Positions 6,612 through 14,385 of a stretch of DNA of 18,618 bases are shown here, in pieces. The position numbers and the translations under genes were made by a program. The DNA lies in NCBI GenBank assembly GCA_045402695.1, contig JAWPNA010000462.1, positions 1 to 18,618 of the forward strand. The letters are read 5' to 3'. This stretch comes from JAWPNA01 sp045402695. GTDB lineage: Bacteria; Acidobacteriota; Polarisedimenticolia; JACPZX01; DASXTC01. Numbering within the stretch: position 1 is the stretch's first letter; each line of letters begins with the position of its first letter. Under the pieces are notes generated by a model. It did not search any database. It saw only the letters and a program-made list of their open reading frames with translations, and was not told where the DNA came from.

Positions 6612-8126
6612 CTACTCGCACTTGCTGCTGCCCGGACTGACAAACTCCCCATTGCCACCCTCGGGCATATGCCACATTCTTGCTTCAGTCTTCGGATGGG
6701 CTGCCTCGTAGTTGACAAGCACGACGCCATAGCACGGCGCTAGCGCCTCAAGTGGTATTTGTCGCAGCCCCTCTGCAGGGCTCGCCAGTCCGAGAGCCTT
6801 AACGCGCGTGAGGTAGCCCCGCTCGTCGACCAGGCGCTGGAACGCGCCCGAGTTCAAAACGCTAACAAGCCGTTCCTTCTCGACCGACAAACTCCACGCC
6901 TCTTCGAGCTGATGCGTATGGCCATAAACGAAGATGGTCATGTCGGGATGCTGCGCAAGACGCTCCCGTAGGTGCTCCCGGATCACTTCCGCTCGGGGCA
7001 CGAATTTGCTTTCGACTGCCGCGCCCAAAGTGGATGTATCCACTTGCCGGGCGCAAAGGTTCTGAATGTCTTGATCCGGGAGGCCCTTCACGAGCGCATC
7101 GAGATCCTTGCGCACGCGCTGAGCCTCCGGTGTGTCGGCCTCGGCCTGAACGCGAAACGGGTCGTTCCGCTCAAGCGCCCCCAGAATCAACCGGTGTCCG
7201 AGCGTTTCTGCCTCAGCCCGCGTGCAGGGCACTGCAACATCCGGCTCACGACCCAGCGCGGCCCCCTTCTGCCTCGCCGACGTCTCGAACACATTGAAGG
7301 CGATGAATCGGGCGACGTCCGTGGCCGAGTTCCACAGACCCCGATCGGCCATTCGATACCGTGCGCCAGCGGTCTCCGGGCTCAGGTTGTCGATGATCGG
7401 GTACTGCTCTTCCTCGGCATTGAAGAGCCGTTGGACGAACAGCTCTCCCCACGGCCGCACTATGAACTCTTGCCCGTTCTTGCTCGCCGTGATTTTCGGC
7501 CAGTCCGTGTAGCGGTTCACGTCGCTGCCGATCTGGTGTCCGTGCTCGACAAGCACTCTGCCATCAGCGCTGACCCACACACCACCTGCGACCAGTTCGA
7601 CTCGACTGCTGGCATCCATCGCGTCTGAGACGATCTTCCAGATTGCTGGGACCAGAAGCGAGGAATCGTGGTTGCCGGGTATGATGTATACCTTGTTCGC
7701 TCCGCGCTTCGCGAAATGCGCGAGCGCCGCGACCTCGTCGCTGTGCGCGGCAACCACGTGACGCACGATCTCCCTCATTTCCGCAATCGTGCAGCCTAGG
7801 GCGCCGCCGTCCCCGGTACACTTGGTGCTTGGGGGCGGCTGCCATAACTCCAAAAAGTCGCCGGCGATCACAAGATCGACCCGCTCACCGCTCGTCCGAG
7901 CAACCTCCTCAAAAAATCCCCGCCATGCGCCCGTCCAGCGAAAGTCTTCCTTCTGGTCCCACTGCCGGTCGGCGCGCCGGCCAAGGCCCAGATGGATATC
8001 GCTGACAACCACGATCGGGCGCGGCCCCCCCGCGTCGCCCGCAGCTTGTGTCGTGGAGGTTGCGGGCATGGCGCTAACCACAAGCGTGAGTGCGACCGCG
8101 GAGAAGCATTTCTGCATGCTCACCAT
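6612..8126 (-). CDS. Exported calcineurin-like metallophosphoesterase
   Basis: A 504-residue protein with a probable Sec signal peptide (about residues 1-29, AVALTLVVSAMPATS core). The dimetal phosphoesterase motifs occur in order: D43-x-H45 (SDIHLG), GD90 (IAGDFLELW), GNH153D, EHGH (194-197) and GHT-H405 (VYGHTHQLEE). All expected metal ligands are present, so an active enzyme is likely. A long insert (about 200-395) separates the last two motifs. The family cleaves phosphomono- or diesters, including nucleotides and lipid pyrophosphates; the substrate is unknown. AGGAGG lies 5 nt before the ATG at 8126. The gene begins 14 nt after the DctP-CHAT stop and is the last of the three-gene operon, implying a linked job in the envelope. 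Confidence 0.87.
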   Translation of the reverse strand: MVSMQKCFSAVALTLVVSAMPATSTTQAAGDAGGPRPIVVVSDIHLGLGRRADRQWDQKEDFRWTGAWRGFFEEVARTSGERVDLVIAGDFLELWQPPPSTKCTGDGGALGCTIAEMREIVRHVVAAHSDEVAALAHFAKRGANKVYIIPGNHDSSLLVPAIWKIVSDAMDASSRVELVAGGVWVSADGRVLVEHGHQIGSDVNRYTDWPKITASKNGQEFIVRPWGELFVQRLFNAEEEQYPIIDNLSPETAGARYRMADRGLWNSATDVARFIAFNVFETSARQKGAALGREPDVAVPCTRAEAETLGHRLILGALERNDPFRVQAEADTPEAQRVRKDLDALVKGLPDQDIQNLCARQVDTSTLGAAVESKFVPRAEVIREHLRERLAQHPDMTIFVYGHTHQLEEAWSLSVEKERLVSVLNSGAFQRLVDERGYLTRVKALGLASPAEGLRQIPLEALAPCYGVVLVNYEAAHPKTEARMWHMPEGGNGEFVSPGSSKCE

Positions 8127-8140
8127 CTACACCTCCTAAA

Positions 8141-10918
8141 TCATTCGCAGAGCCTGACATCTGGATTACCAATCAGCATGAATTCCAGTGCCATGTCGCG
8201 CATCGCTGCCTGGTTCTCATACGCGGACGCGATGTTCGCGGCCGTTCGTTCGAAGAGCTGCAGCAAGTTCGCACCGCTGCCCCTGGAACGCTCCCCCGCG
8301 AGCACTTTCTCGAATTCAAGGGCGAACCGAGTACCAAATTCCGCGTCGACTGAAAACGGAGAGACGATCAGCGCTTCGATGCCTTGGCCTGCGAATCGGT
8401 CTACGATCTCCCCCGTCTCGCCGAGCTCGCCAACGGTGGCGCAGGCGGCGAGCACCACCGCGCTTCCAGGTGGGAACCGGCGCGTGATGAACTCCTGGCC
8501 GATGCGCGCCGGTGGACGATCGGAATCATTAAATTTCAGGTAGCCCTGGTCGTGATGCGCAAGCACGATCAAACCGTCGCCCCGATTCTCGGCAGAGCCC
8601 TCCTTGCCGCCTAAGAATTCGGCCAGCGCGCCGTGGTTGTCGATCACGCTGATGCCGGCAGGGGGCGGCGCATCTGCCGCCTGCTTGAGGAGGTCGCGCG
8701 CATCGCCGCTCACACCCTGTAACTCGCGCGGTCGCGCAAAACGCCACGTATCGATGCAGGATGCGCCGGCTTGGCGCGGCTGCGGCAGCGGCTGAATCAG
8801 CGTGAAGCGCTTCGCCACGATCCGCTCCTCCCGCTGGGCTGCAAGCAAGCCGAAGGGCACGAAGAGGACCTTGCCGTCAGCCGAGATGAGCCTCAAGACG
8901 ACGGTCGGCGTCGGTGCGCCTTCGACGACGGCCTGTAAGGCAGCGAGGGCGCTAGCAGCCTCGGCTTGATCTTGTTGGGACGCGCCGCTGAAGATTTTCT
9001 GCGCGAGCTCACGGGCCACTTCCTCGTACGGGAACGGCTGCGAGTCCCTTTGACCGACGGCCTTGTGTGCCGCTCTGATCATCTCCGGCAGCTGGCTCGG
9101 ATCGGACACATAGGTGCTCAATGCCGATGCGAGCTGCCACGAATAGACCCCGGAATCGGTCGCGTTCGGATCGGCAAGCGCAGCGATCAGGCGTTCCCGA
9201 TGAACAAATACCGCGCGGCTCCGGAGCTTGCCGTCATCCTTGCTCTCGAACACGTGAAGCGCCGCATCGGCCACGCGGCTGCCAGCGGACGCGGCAGGCC
9301 CGTCGAGGAGTGTCAGCATGCCCGCGTTCATCGCTTTGTGCGTGTCCTGCCCCTTACATTCCTTCGGTCCTTCGTCGCCCGCGCGCACCGGGATCTGCAG
9401 CACGATGTGATCGAGCGGCGTCACGCGCTCCTGGTCCCAGACCGTGACCGCTACACCGCCGCACCCAACCGCCGACGTCTTCATGTCCCACGAGATGAAT
9501 CCTCCCAAGTTGACTTCATGCGACAGCGCGCGCGTCGTCAGCTTGCCTTTGTCGAACGACTCAAGCAGCTTCTCATCCTTGCGACCCTCGCGCATCCTCT
9601 CGAGATGGACGGTCAATTCCTGCGGGCGCAGCGGTCGCCCCGGCGCGGCTTCGAGCTGCCTGCCGAGCAGCACCGGCTGCAACAGCAGATGCCGTTCGCC
9701 TTCTCCCGTGAGGAGCTTTTCGATCGGCTGGCCGGCACTCGTCGACAACATCTTGGTGTACGGATAGCGTGCCAGGTCCAAGTAAAACCGGTAGATTCTG
9801 TTGACTTCGAGCGCCCCGACATCTTTCGGCGCGGTTTGCGAGCCGTCTTCGAACCATGCATTCCAAGAGATTGACCGTCGAAGGTCACGCGACTGCGAGC
9901 CAGATTTGAATCTCGTGTATTCCTCTACCTTATCAACCAAGGCTAACCCGGCCTGCGACGCCAGGCTCTCGCTGCGCAAGGCCTCGCGCCACATTGACCT
10001 CACTGTGGGCGGAACGGGGAACAGCGTCGCAACCCGAGCGTCCTCCAACGCCTGACGCGCGGTTTGCACGGCGTCGTCCATCTTCCTGCGAGTGTCGTCG
10101 TGTGCAAGACGCAGTTCGCCCGCCAGATGAACGCGGACACTGATCGGCAGTTCGGCCCAACGCGCCGGATTCGCAATGGCCACGTACCCGGAGTACAGAT
10201 GATCGGTCAGTGTGACCGAGAGCTTTAACTTTGCCGGCTGCAGGCGTTGCAGCTCGGTCAGGCTGGCCTCGATGACATCGATTGCGCCGCTCTGCAGCTC
10301 GGCGAGGATTTGCGCGGGCGGCACTTCCACGGGGACCGTACCTGCTTTCCTGCAGAAGAGCTCGAGCGCGCTCGCGTAGCCGCTGGACGCGGATAGGGCG
10401 GCGATCCGCAGTCCACTAAGGTCCGCCGGCTCCAGAACAGGTCTTCTGCTTGCGAGCACCAGGGTCTCGCCGGGCCACCACCCCACGCCCTCGAGGCCCG
10501 CCTGTTGCAGCGCCTTCAGCAACTCGGATCCGGGGTTGCCGATCTGAACCGCCATCGCGTGCCTCTCGTCCCGGAAAAGGAACGGGATCTCGAACACGCG
10601 AAAGCGCGGCACAGAAGATCCGAGCGCGGCCAGCGGCACCACCGCGAAGTCGATCTCGCCGGTGTGCACCGCGTCAATCACCCTGCGAGCCGCGTCGACT
10701 GCCCGTGGCGCGGCGGCGAGACGTAGCTGCGCGATTCCTTCCTTCTCTAAGCGGGCGGGCAACGCGTCTAGCTCGCCAGCCTCGACCGACTGCGGCCTGA
10801 CGAGGTGCTGTCCGCGCAGGAGCGGCAGAGAGGGCTGCGCCGCAGTGCTCCCGTAAACCCCTGCAACTATCCAGACGACGAGCACCAACGACCCGAGACG
10901 GCCAAATCGTGTACTCAT
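8141..10918 (-). CDS. Exported fusion: TRAP/DctP-like solute-binding domain plus CHAT (caspase-like) peptidase domain
   Basis: A 925-residue protein. A signal peptide (about 1-27) is followed by a DctP-type domain (about 30-335): GEIDFAVVPLAAL, FEIPFLFRDERHA, EPADLSGLRIAAL and EVPPAQILAELQSGAIDVIEA follow the TRAP receptor pattern. At the usual Gly-Leu-Lys-Ile-Arg site the substrate-binding Arg is replaced by Ala173, so a classical carboxylate ligand is doubtful. A beta-rich middle region (about 350-560, around LEVNRIYRFYLDL) precedes a CHAT domain (about 620-925) with the His pair 788/789 (LAHHDQG) and Cys826 (LAACATVG) as the probable dyad. No TRAP membrane subunits are nearby, so the receptor part is more likely a sensor than a transporter component. 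The ATG at 10918 follows GGGGAGG by about 7 nt. Confidence 0.82.
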   Translation of the reverse strand: MSTRFGRLGSLVLVVWIVAGVYGSTAAQPSLPLLRGQHLVRPQSVEAGELDALPARLEKEGIAQLRLAAAPRAVDAARRVIDAVHTGEIDFAVVPLAALGSSVPRFRVFEIPFLFRDERHAMAVQIGNPGSELLKALQQAGLEGVGWWPGETLVLASRRPVLEPADLSGLRIAALSASSGYASALELFCRKAGTVPVEVPPAQILAELQSGAIDVIEASLTELQRLQPAKLKLSVTLTDHLYSGYVAIANPARWAELPISVRVHLAGELRLAHDDTRRKMDDAVQTARQALEDARVATLFPVPPTVRSMWREALRSESLASQAGLALVDKVEEYTRFKSGSQSRDLRRSISWNAWFEDGSQTAPKDVGALEVNRIYRFYLDLARYPYTKMLSTSAGQPIEKLLTGEGERHLLLQPVLLGRQLEAAPGRPLRPQELTVHLERMREGRKDEKLLESFDKGKLTTRALSHEVNLGGFISWDMKTSAVGCGGVAVTVWDQERVTPLDHIVLQIPVRAGDEGPKECKGQDTHKAMNAGMLTLLDGPAASAGSRVADAALHVFESKDDGKLRSRAVFVHRERLIAALADPNATDSGVYSWQLASALSTYVSDPSQLPEMIRAAHKAVGQRDSQPFPYEEVARELAQKIFSGASQQDQAEAASALAALQAVVEGAPTPTVVLRLISADGKVLFVPFGLLAAQREERIVAKRFTLIQPLPQPRQAGASCIDTWRFARPRELQGVSGDARDLLKQAADAPPPAGISVIDNHGALAEFLGGKEGSAENRGDGLIVLAHHDQGYLKFNDSDRPPARIGQEFITRRFPPGSAVVLAACATVGELGETGEIVDRFAGQGIEALIVSPFSVDAEFGTRFALEFEKVLAGERSRGSGANLLQLFERTAANIASAYENQAAMRDMALEFMLIGNPDVRLCE

Positions 10919-10959
10919 CGAGTGCCTCCCCTCACTGGCCTCCCCGAGGCATAAAGTGC

Positions 10960-12540
10960 CTAGTTTATCGAACGCTCGGGCGCGCCAAAAACGCTGAACG
11001 CGGCCCAGAACGCCGGATTGGAATTCTGCAGACGGGCGTTTATCGCGGCTTCCCTCAAGGCTCGATCGACCGCCGTCCCCTTGCGGAGCCTCGCCACGAG
11101 ATCAATCATGAGATCATGGGTGGCTGCGTCGTCGACGCTCCAGAGGCTCATCACCACGTTGGAGGCGCCGGCCCATTGCCAGGCCCGCGCGAGGCCGATC
11201 GTGCCGACCGCGAAGTCCTTGCCGAGGCCGGTCTCACAAGCGCTCATGACGACGATTGGCCGCTGCCGCAACCGGGGGCCCTCCTCGATCTTCTTGCCCG
11301 CAGTGCCCTCGCCGCGGAGGCGGCTGATCTCGCGCGCGTTCAAGCGGCCATCGCTGAACTCGAGAAAGCTCTCATCGACAGGGTTCTGCTCGCTTGCGCG
11401 GCCATGCGTGGACAGCAGAATGAAATCCAGTGCGCTGGACTGCTCGGTGAGCTCGACCAGCAAGCGTTGCTTGAGCGCCTGTTCGCCGACGTAGGCGACG
11501 GTCCCGAAGTCCTTAGCAATCCGCACGGCTTCTTCCTGCGCACCTGGCAATGGCTCGAGCCCCACCTTGATTGGCGCGCCGACAATCAGAGGAGCGCGAA
11601 TTGCGTCGCGGGCAAGATAAGGAGGGTTCGCGAAGGGAAAAAACCCAGGCGCGACGGTCACGGACATTCGATCGACGAGCTGCCGGTCGCCCAGTGGCAG
11701 GGCAAGGAACGGAACCGTGCTGACGCTGAGAACGAGCTGAGTGCCTGGGTGCAAATTGCTGAGCTTCTGCCCGTCTTTTATGTATGTCGCGGTCTCGTTC
11801 TCGCTTTCCCGCGGGTAATCGCCCGGACGGATCGAGATCGGCACGACGATCAAGGTGTCGATGCCCACCTTGATGAGCTGCTCGGCGACCGGAGGCGGCA
11901 GCAGGATTCCGCTCAATCTCTTGAGCAAAGCGTCCCAGCGCCGTTGTGACTCTTCCGGATCCAGCGGTTTCTGCGGCGGACCCCCTTCGCTCACGCGCGG
12001 CTTGCGCGCCGTGCGCACTCCGAGCTCCTGCCACTGGGATGGGCTGAGCTCCTCAAGCCCGTCGTTCTGAAGCGTCTGCTGGTGATGGACAACGCTCTGG
12101 TCAGGCGTGATCAACCAGGTACACAGGCGGTTCTGCTCAGTGGCGTGGAACAGGAGCGCGACTTTGCGGGGCGCGAGCCGTGCGAGGTAGCTATGAATCG
12201 AATCCAAGGTCACTTCGTTGCCCACGCTCGCGGGCACAGAGCCCTGGAAATACCAGACGTCCTTGAACTTCCGGTTCATCCGGTACACGTGCTCATTGTG
12301 GGCCTGCATTGCGCGACCGAGTTCTCCCAAGGAGGCGGTCATGCAGGTGGACTGCTCGTTGCCGGCGGCCGTGACGCAAGACGGGATGAACAGCAGCAGT
12401 GCTGCGAGGCCGCGCACGCTCCAGACTCTGCTCAAGCGAGGTCTTAAGCCGCGGTTTGATTTCCGGCCAAACCAACGGCCTAATTGAAGCTCATGGGCAG
12501 AGAGGGACTTGGGAAACGCATGAGGCTGGCTCGGTCTCAT
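10960..12540 (-). CDS. CHAT domain (caspase-like) protein, probably exported or lipid-anchored
   Basis: A 526-residue protein. After a basic stretch comes a hydrophobic segment (about 44-58, LAALLLFIPSC) that could be a signal peptide; IPSC is a marginal lipobox. The C-terminal half is a clear CHAT domain: LIVVPI, LALPLGDRQLV, LPGAQEEAVRIAKDFG, ILLSTHGRA with His379, VVMSACETGLG with Cys435, GASNVVMSLWSVDDAATHDLM, and the final NPAFWAAFSVFG. The His/Cys dyad is intact. CHAT proteins are caspase-clan (clan CD) peptidases such as separase relatives and the TPR-CHAT effector of type III-E CRISPR. Residues 60-240 have no family I recognise. It is the first operon gene, 41 nt before the DctP-CHAT gene. 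A GTG nearer the hydrophobic segment is an alternative start. Confidence 0.85.
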   Translation of the reverse strand: MRPSQPHAFPKSLSAHELQLGRWFGRKSNRGLRPRLSRVWSVRGLAALLLFIPSCVTAAGNEQSTCMTASLGELGRAMQAHNEHVYRMNRKFKDVWYFQGSVPASVGNEVTLDSIHSYLARLAPRKVALLFHATEQNRLCTWLITPDQSVVHHQQTLQNDGLEELSPSQWQELGVRTARKPRVSEGGPPQKPLDPEESQRRWDALLKRLSGILLPPPVAEQLIKVGIDTLIVVPISIRPGDYPRESENETATYIKDGQKLSNLHPGTQLVLSVSTVPFLALPLGDRQLVDRMSVTVAPGFFPFANPPYLARDAIRAPLIVGAPIKVGLEPLPGAQEEAVRIAKDFGTVAYVGEQALKQRLLVELTEQSSALDFILLSTHGRASEQNPVDESFLEFSDGRLNAREISRLRGEGTAGKKIEEGPRLRQRPIVVMSACETGLGKDFAVGTIGLARAWQWAGASNVVMSLWSVDDAATHDLMIDLVARLRKGTAVDRALREAAINARLQNSNPAFWAAFSVFGAPERSIN

Positions 12541-12710
12541 AGCATTGACAAGCGACGCTTCTTGTTGGGGCCGCTAGGCATCATGAACTCCGTTTCCGTC
12601 TCTGCTTCCCTGCATCTGACTCCTCCGAGATCCAATAGAATTCCTTCTGTCGCCCGGGCCGAGCCCGTTCGGGCTCCTCCCGATCATCGAGTGCCGCCGA
12701 GTGTACCCCA
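12541..12710. other. Upstream region of the CHAT operon with a palindromic hairpin
   Basis: This 170-bp stretch lies between the first CHAT gene and repeat copy B and should hold the operon promoter, but I see no convincing -35/-10 pair on the minus strand. GAGCCCG-tt-CGGGCTC (12661-12676) is a perfect 7-bp inverted repeat with a 2-nt loop, possibly an operator or a weak terminator protecting the operon from read-through. Confidence 0.45.
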
Positions 12711-12840
12711 AGAAGTGTCCACCTGGGTCACCATAATGGTCGTAGTACACGGTCGCTCCCCGTAACCCTCGGTAACGGGAAAGCGCGACGAGTTAGTAAC
12801 TTACTGATTTCGTTGCCCCCTCAGGGTCGCCTTAAAATCC
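12711..12840 (+). repeat. Island-end direct repeat, copy B
   Basis: Partner of the block at 5931-6060, same orientation, no gaps, about 82% identical. Like copy A it ends inside the anticodon-loop region of an orphan tRNA-Leu 3' half. The divergence between the copies argues that they are ends of two related elements, or old duplicates, rather than a fresh duplication. Confidence 0.85.
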
Positions 12841-12887
12841 CCGGAGCAAACGGGCTCCTGCGGGTTCAAATCTCGCCCCCGGCACCA
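12830..12887 (+). other. Orphan tRNA-Leu 3' half (UAA-like anticodon loop), probable att remnant
   Basis: The loop CTTAAAA (12831-12837) and TCCCC lead into a variable arm (GGAGC...GCTCC), a T arm GCGGG/TTCAAAT/CTCGC (12860-12876), acceptor CCCCGGC (12877-12883), discriminator A and CCA (12885-12887). As in copy A, the preceding bases do not complete an anticodon stem and no 5' half exists, so this is a fragment. Its isoacceptor type differs from both the intact tRNA at 5107 (CAA) and copy A (CAG-like). Confidence 0.75.
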
Positions 12888-12992
12888 CGGTTCCCATCGT
12901 GTGTCTTGATCATGCCCATCACCCTCATGCCAACCTGGTCGCAGTCCCCATGATCATGGGCTCAGAACTGACTGCCTCGTGGTAGGATGCTG

Positions 12993-13000
12993 AAAAATTC
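12993..13000 (+). repeat. Left copy of the 8-bp IS target-site duplication
   Basis: AAAAATTC directly precedes the left inverted repeat and is repeated exactly at 14378-14385 after the right one. Confidence 0.93.
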
Positions 13001-14377
13001 GGCTCCTCCGGAGAATCTGTGGGTAGGAGGTGGGGCATCATCCAAGGGTAGTACATCCCGTTCCCGACTCTGGGAAGATGGAGTTGACAAGAAACCGTCA
13101 ACCCAGAGGAGAACGGGATGCAGGTCAAGACTATCCTGAATCGGGTGCAGAGGCATTGGTGTTTCGTTTATGGGGCGGTTCGGTTGCTGGAGGAGCTTGG
13201 GGAGATCCTCATCGAGGCGGAGATCCGCCCTCGTGCCAACAGCCGACCGGCGTGTTCGGGCTGTCAGCGTGCTTGTGCCGGCTACGACACTCTGACCCCG
13301 CGGCGCTTCGAGTTCGTGCCGCTGTGGGGCATCAAGGTCTTCTTCGTGTACGCCATGCGCCGTGTGGATTGCGAGCGATGTGGCGTGGTGGTAGAGACGG
13401 TCCCATGGGTCGAGGGTAAGAACCACCTGACGCGGACCTATGCCTGGTTTCTGGCGAAGTGGGCCAAACGGATGAGCTGGACGGAGGTGGCCGAGGCGTT
13501 TTGCACCACCTGGGACCACGTGTTCGGCTCGGTGGAGATGGCAGTGAGTTGGGGGCGTGAGCACATGAACCTGGAGGGGATCACGGCCCTGGGTGTGGAT
13601 GAGATCCAGTGGCAGCGGGGTCACAGGTATCTGACTCTGGTGTACCAGATTGACGAGCAGTGCAAGCGATTGCTGTGGATCGGCCAAGATCGCAAGGTCA
13701 AGACGTTGCTGCGGTTTTTCCGGTGGTTCGGCAAGCAGCGCAGCTCGGCTCTGCGGTTCATCTGCAGCGATCTGTGGAAGCCCTACCTGCGGGTGATTGC
13801 CAAGAAAGCCTCCGGGGCCGTGAACATCCTCGACCGTTTCCACATCATGTCCCACATGAGCAAGGCCATCGACGCGGTGCGAGCCCAAGAGGCCCGGGAT
13901 CTCAAGGCCAAGGGTCACGAGCCGATCCTCAAGCACAGCCGCTGGGTGCTGCTGAAGCGCCCCGAGAATCTCACCGACAAGCAGCAGATCAAGCTCGCCG
14001 ACCTGCTGCGCTGCAACCTCCGGTCGGTCCGCAGTTACCTGCTGAAGGAAGACTTCCAGTTCTTCTGGAAGTACGTCTCGCCCCACTGGGCTGGACGGTT
14101 CCTCGACGTCTGGTGCACCCAAACCCTGCGGTCCCGCATTGAGCCGATGAAGAAGGTCGCCCGGATGCTCAGGACTCATCGGGACTTGTTGCTGAACTGG
14201 TTCCGAGCCAAGGGGCTCGTCTCGAGCGGGACAGTCGAGGGCTTCAACAACAAGGCCAAACTCACCACCAGAAAAGCGTTCGGTTTCAGAACCTACAGGG
14301 CCGCTGAAGTCGCTCTGTACCATACCCTTGGCGCTCTACCCGAACCGGAGATGACCCACAGATTCTGCTGAGGACCC
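13001..14377 (+). mobile_element. Complete ISL3-family insertion sequence, 1377 bp
   Basis: The left end GGCTCCTCCGGAGAATCTGT (then GGGT, 13001-13024) and the reverse complement of the right end (14354-14377) match at 21 of 24 positions. The element is flanked by a perfect 8-bp direct repeat AAAAATTC at 12993-13000 and 14378-14385. The family, its GGC-type terminal repeats and 8-bp target duplications all agree. It encodes one intact transposase. The perfect duplication suggests a recent insertion, into non-coding sequence between the island and the SpvB/TcB-like gene. Confidence 0.95.
13118..14371 (+). CDS. ISL3-family transposase
   Basis: A 417-residue DDE transposase. An N-terminal zinc-finger region has C46-x2-C49 and C85-x2-C88, followed by a helix-turn-helix-like segment (about 118-140). 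The catalytic triad is most likely Asp161 (GVDEIQWQRGHRY), Asp218 (CSDLWKPYL) and Glu374 (GTVEGFNNKAKLTTRKAFGFR), all in typical ISL3 sequence contexts. It is full length and uninterrupted. GGAG lies about 8 nt before the ATG, and the stop codon lies inside the right inverted repeat, a compact IS layout. Confidence 0.96.
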   Translation: MQVKTILNRVQRHWCFVYGAVRLLEELGEILIEAEIRPRANSRPACSGCQRACAGYDTLTPRRFEFVPLWGIKVFFVYAMRRVDCERCGVVVETVPWVEGKNHLTRTYAWFLAKWAKRMSWTEVAEAFCTTWDHVFGSVEMAVSWGREHMNLEGITALGVDEIQWQRGHRYLTLVYQIDEQCKRLLWIGQDRKVKTLLRFFRWFGKQRSSALRFICSDLWKPYLRVIAKKASGAVNILDRFHIMSHMSKAIDAVRAQEARDLKAKGHEPILKHSRWVLLKRPENLTDKQQIKLADLLRCNLRSVRSYLLKEDFQFFWKYVSPHWAGRFLDVWCTQTLRSRIEPMKKVARMLRTHRDLLLNWFRAKGLVSSGTVEGFNNKAKLTTRKAFGFRTYRAAEVALYHTLGALPEPEMTHRFC

Positions 14378-14385
14378 AAAAATTC
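14378..14385 (+). repeat. Right copy of the 8-bp IS target-site duplication
   Basis: AAAAATTC directly follows the right inverted repeat; exact match to 12993-13000. Confidence 0.93.

Larger units (their letters stand above)
6106..12887. mobile_element. Putative tRNA-Leu-associated island carrying the CHAT/phosphoesterase operon
   Basis: The segment is bounded by two copies of a 130-bp block, each followed by a different orphan tRNA-Leu 3' half (ending at 6105 and 12887). An integrase pseudogene and intact tRNA-Leu lie immediately to the left. The only cargo is a three-gene minus-strand operon. The arrangement fits a second element inserted next to a first (about 0.9 kb, mostly lost) in or beside a tRNA-Leu. 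No intact recombinase lies inside, so the island is either a decayed element or a satellite mobilised in trans. Boundaries are inferred from the repeats. Confidence 0.55.

Noticed and set aside
8966..9874. 302-codon + strand frame within the DctP-CHAT gene
   Set aside because: Arg/His-rich antisense shadow; the minus-strand protein has recognisable domains throughout.
12661..12676. Intrinsic terminator
   Set aside because: The 7-bp stem with a 2-nt loop has no T-run after it on either strand, so it is only noted as a palindrome.
5195..12887. CRISPR array
   Set aside because: Only two copies of the 130-bp block exist, 6.8 kb apart; there are no short regularly spaced repeats.
12962..14323. 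453-codon minus-strand frame opposite the transposase
   Set aside because: It is a shadow of the ISL3 transposase, with composition typical of an antisense frame.
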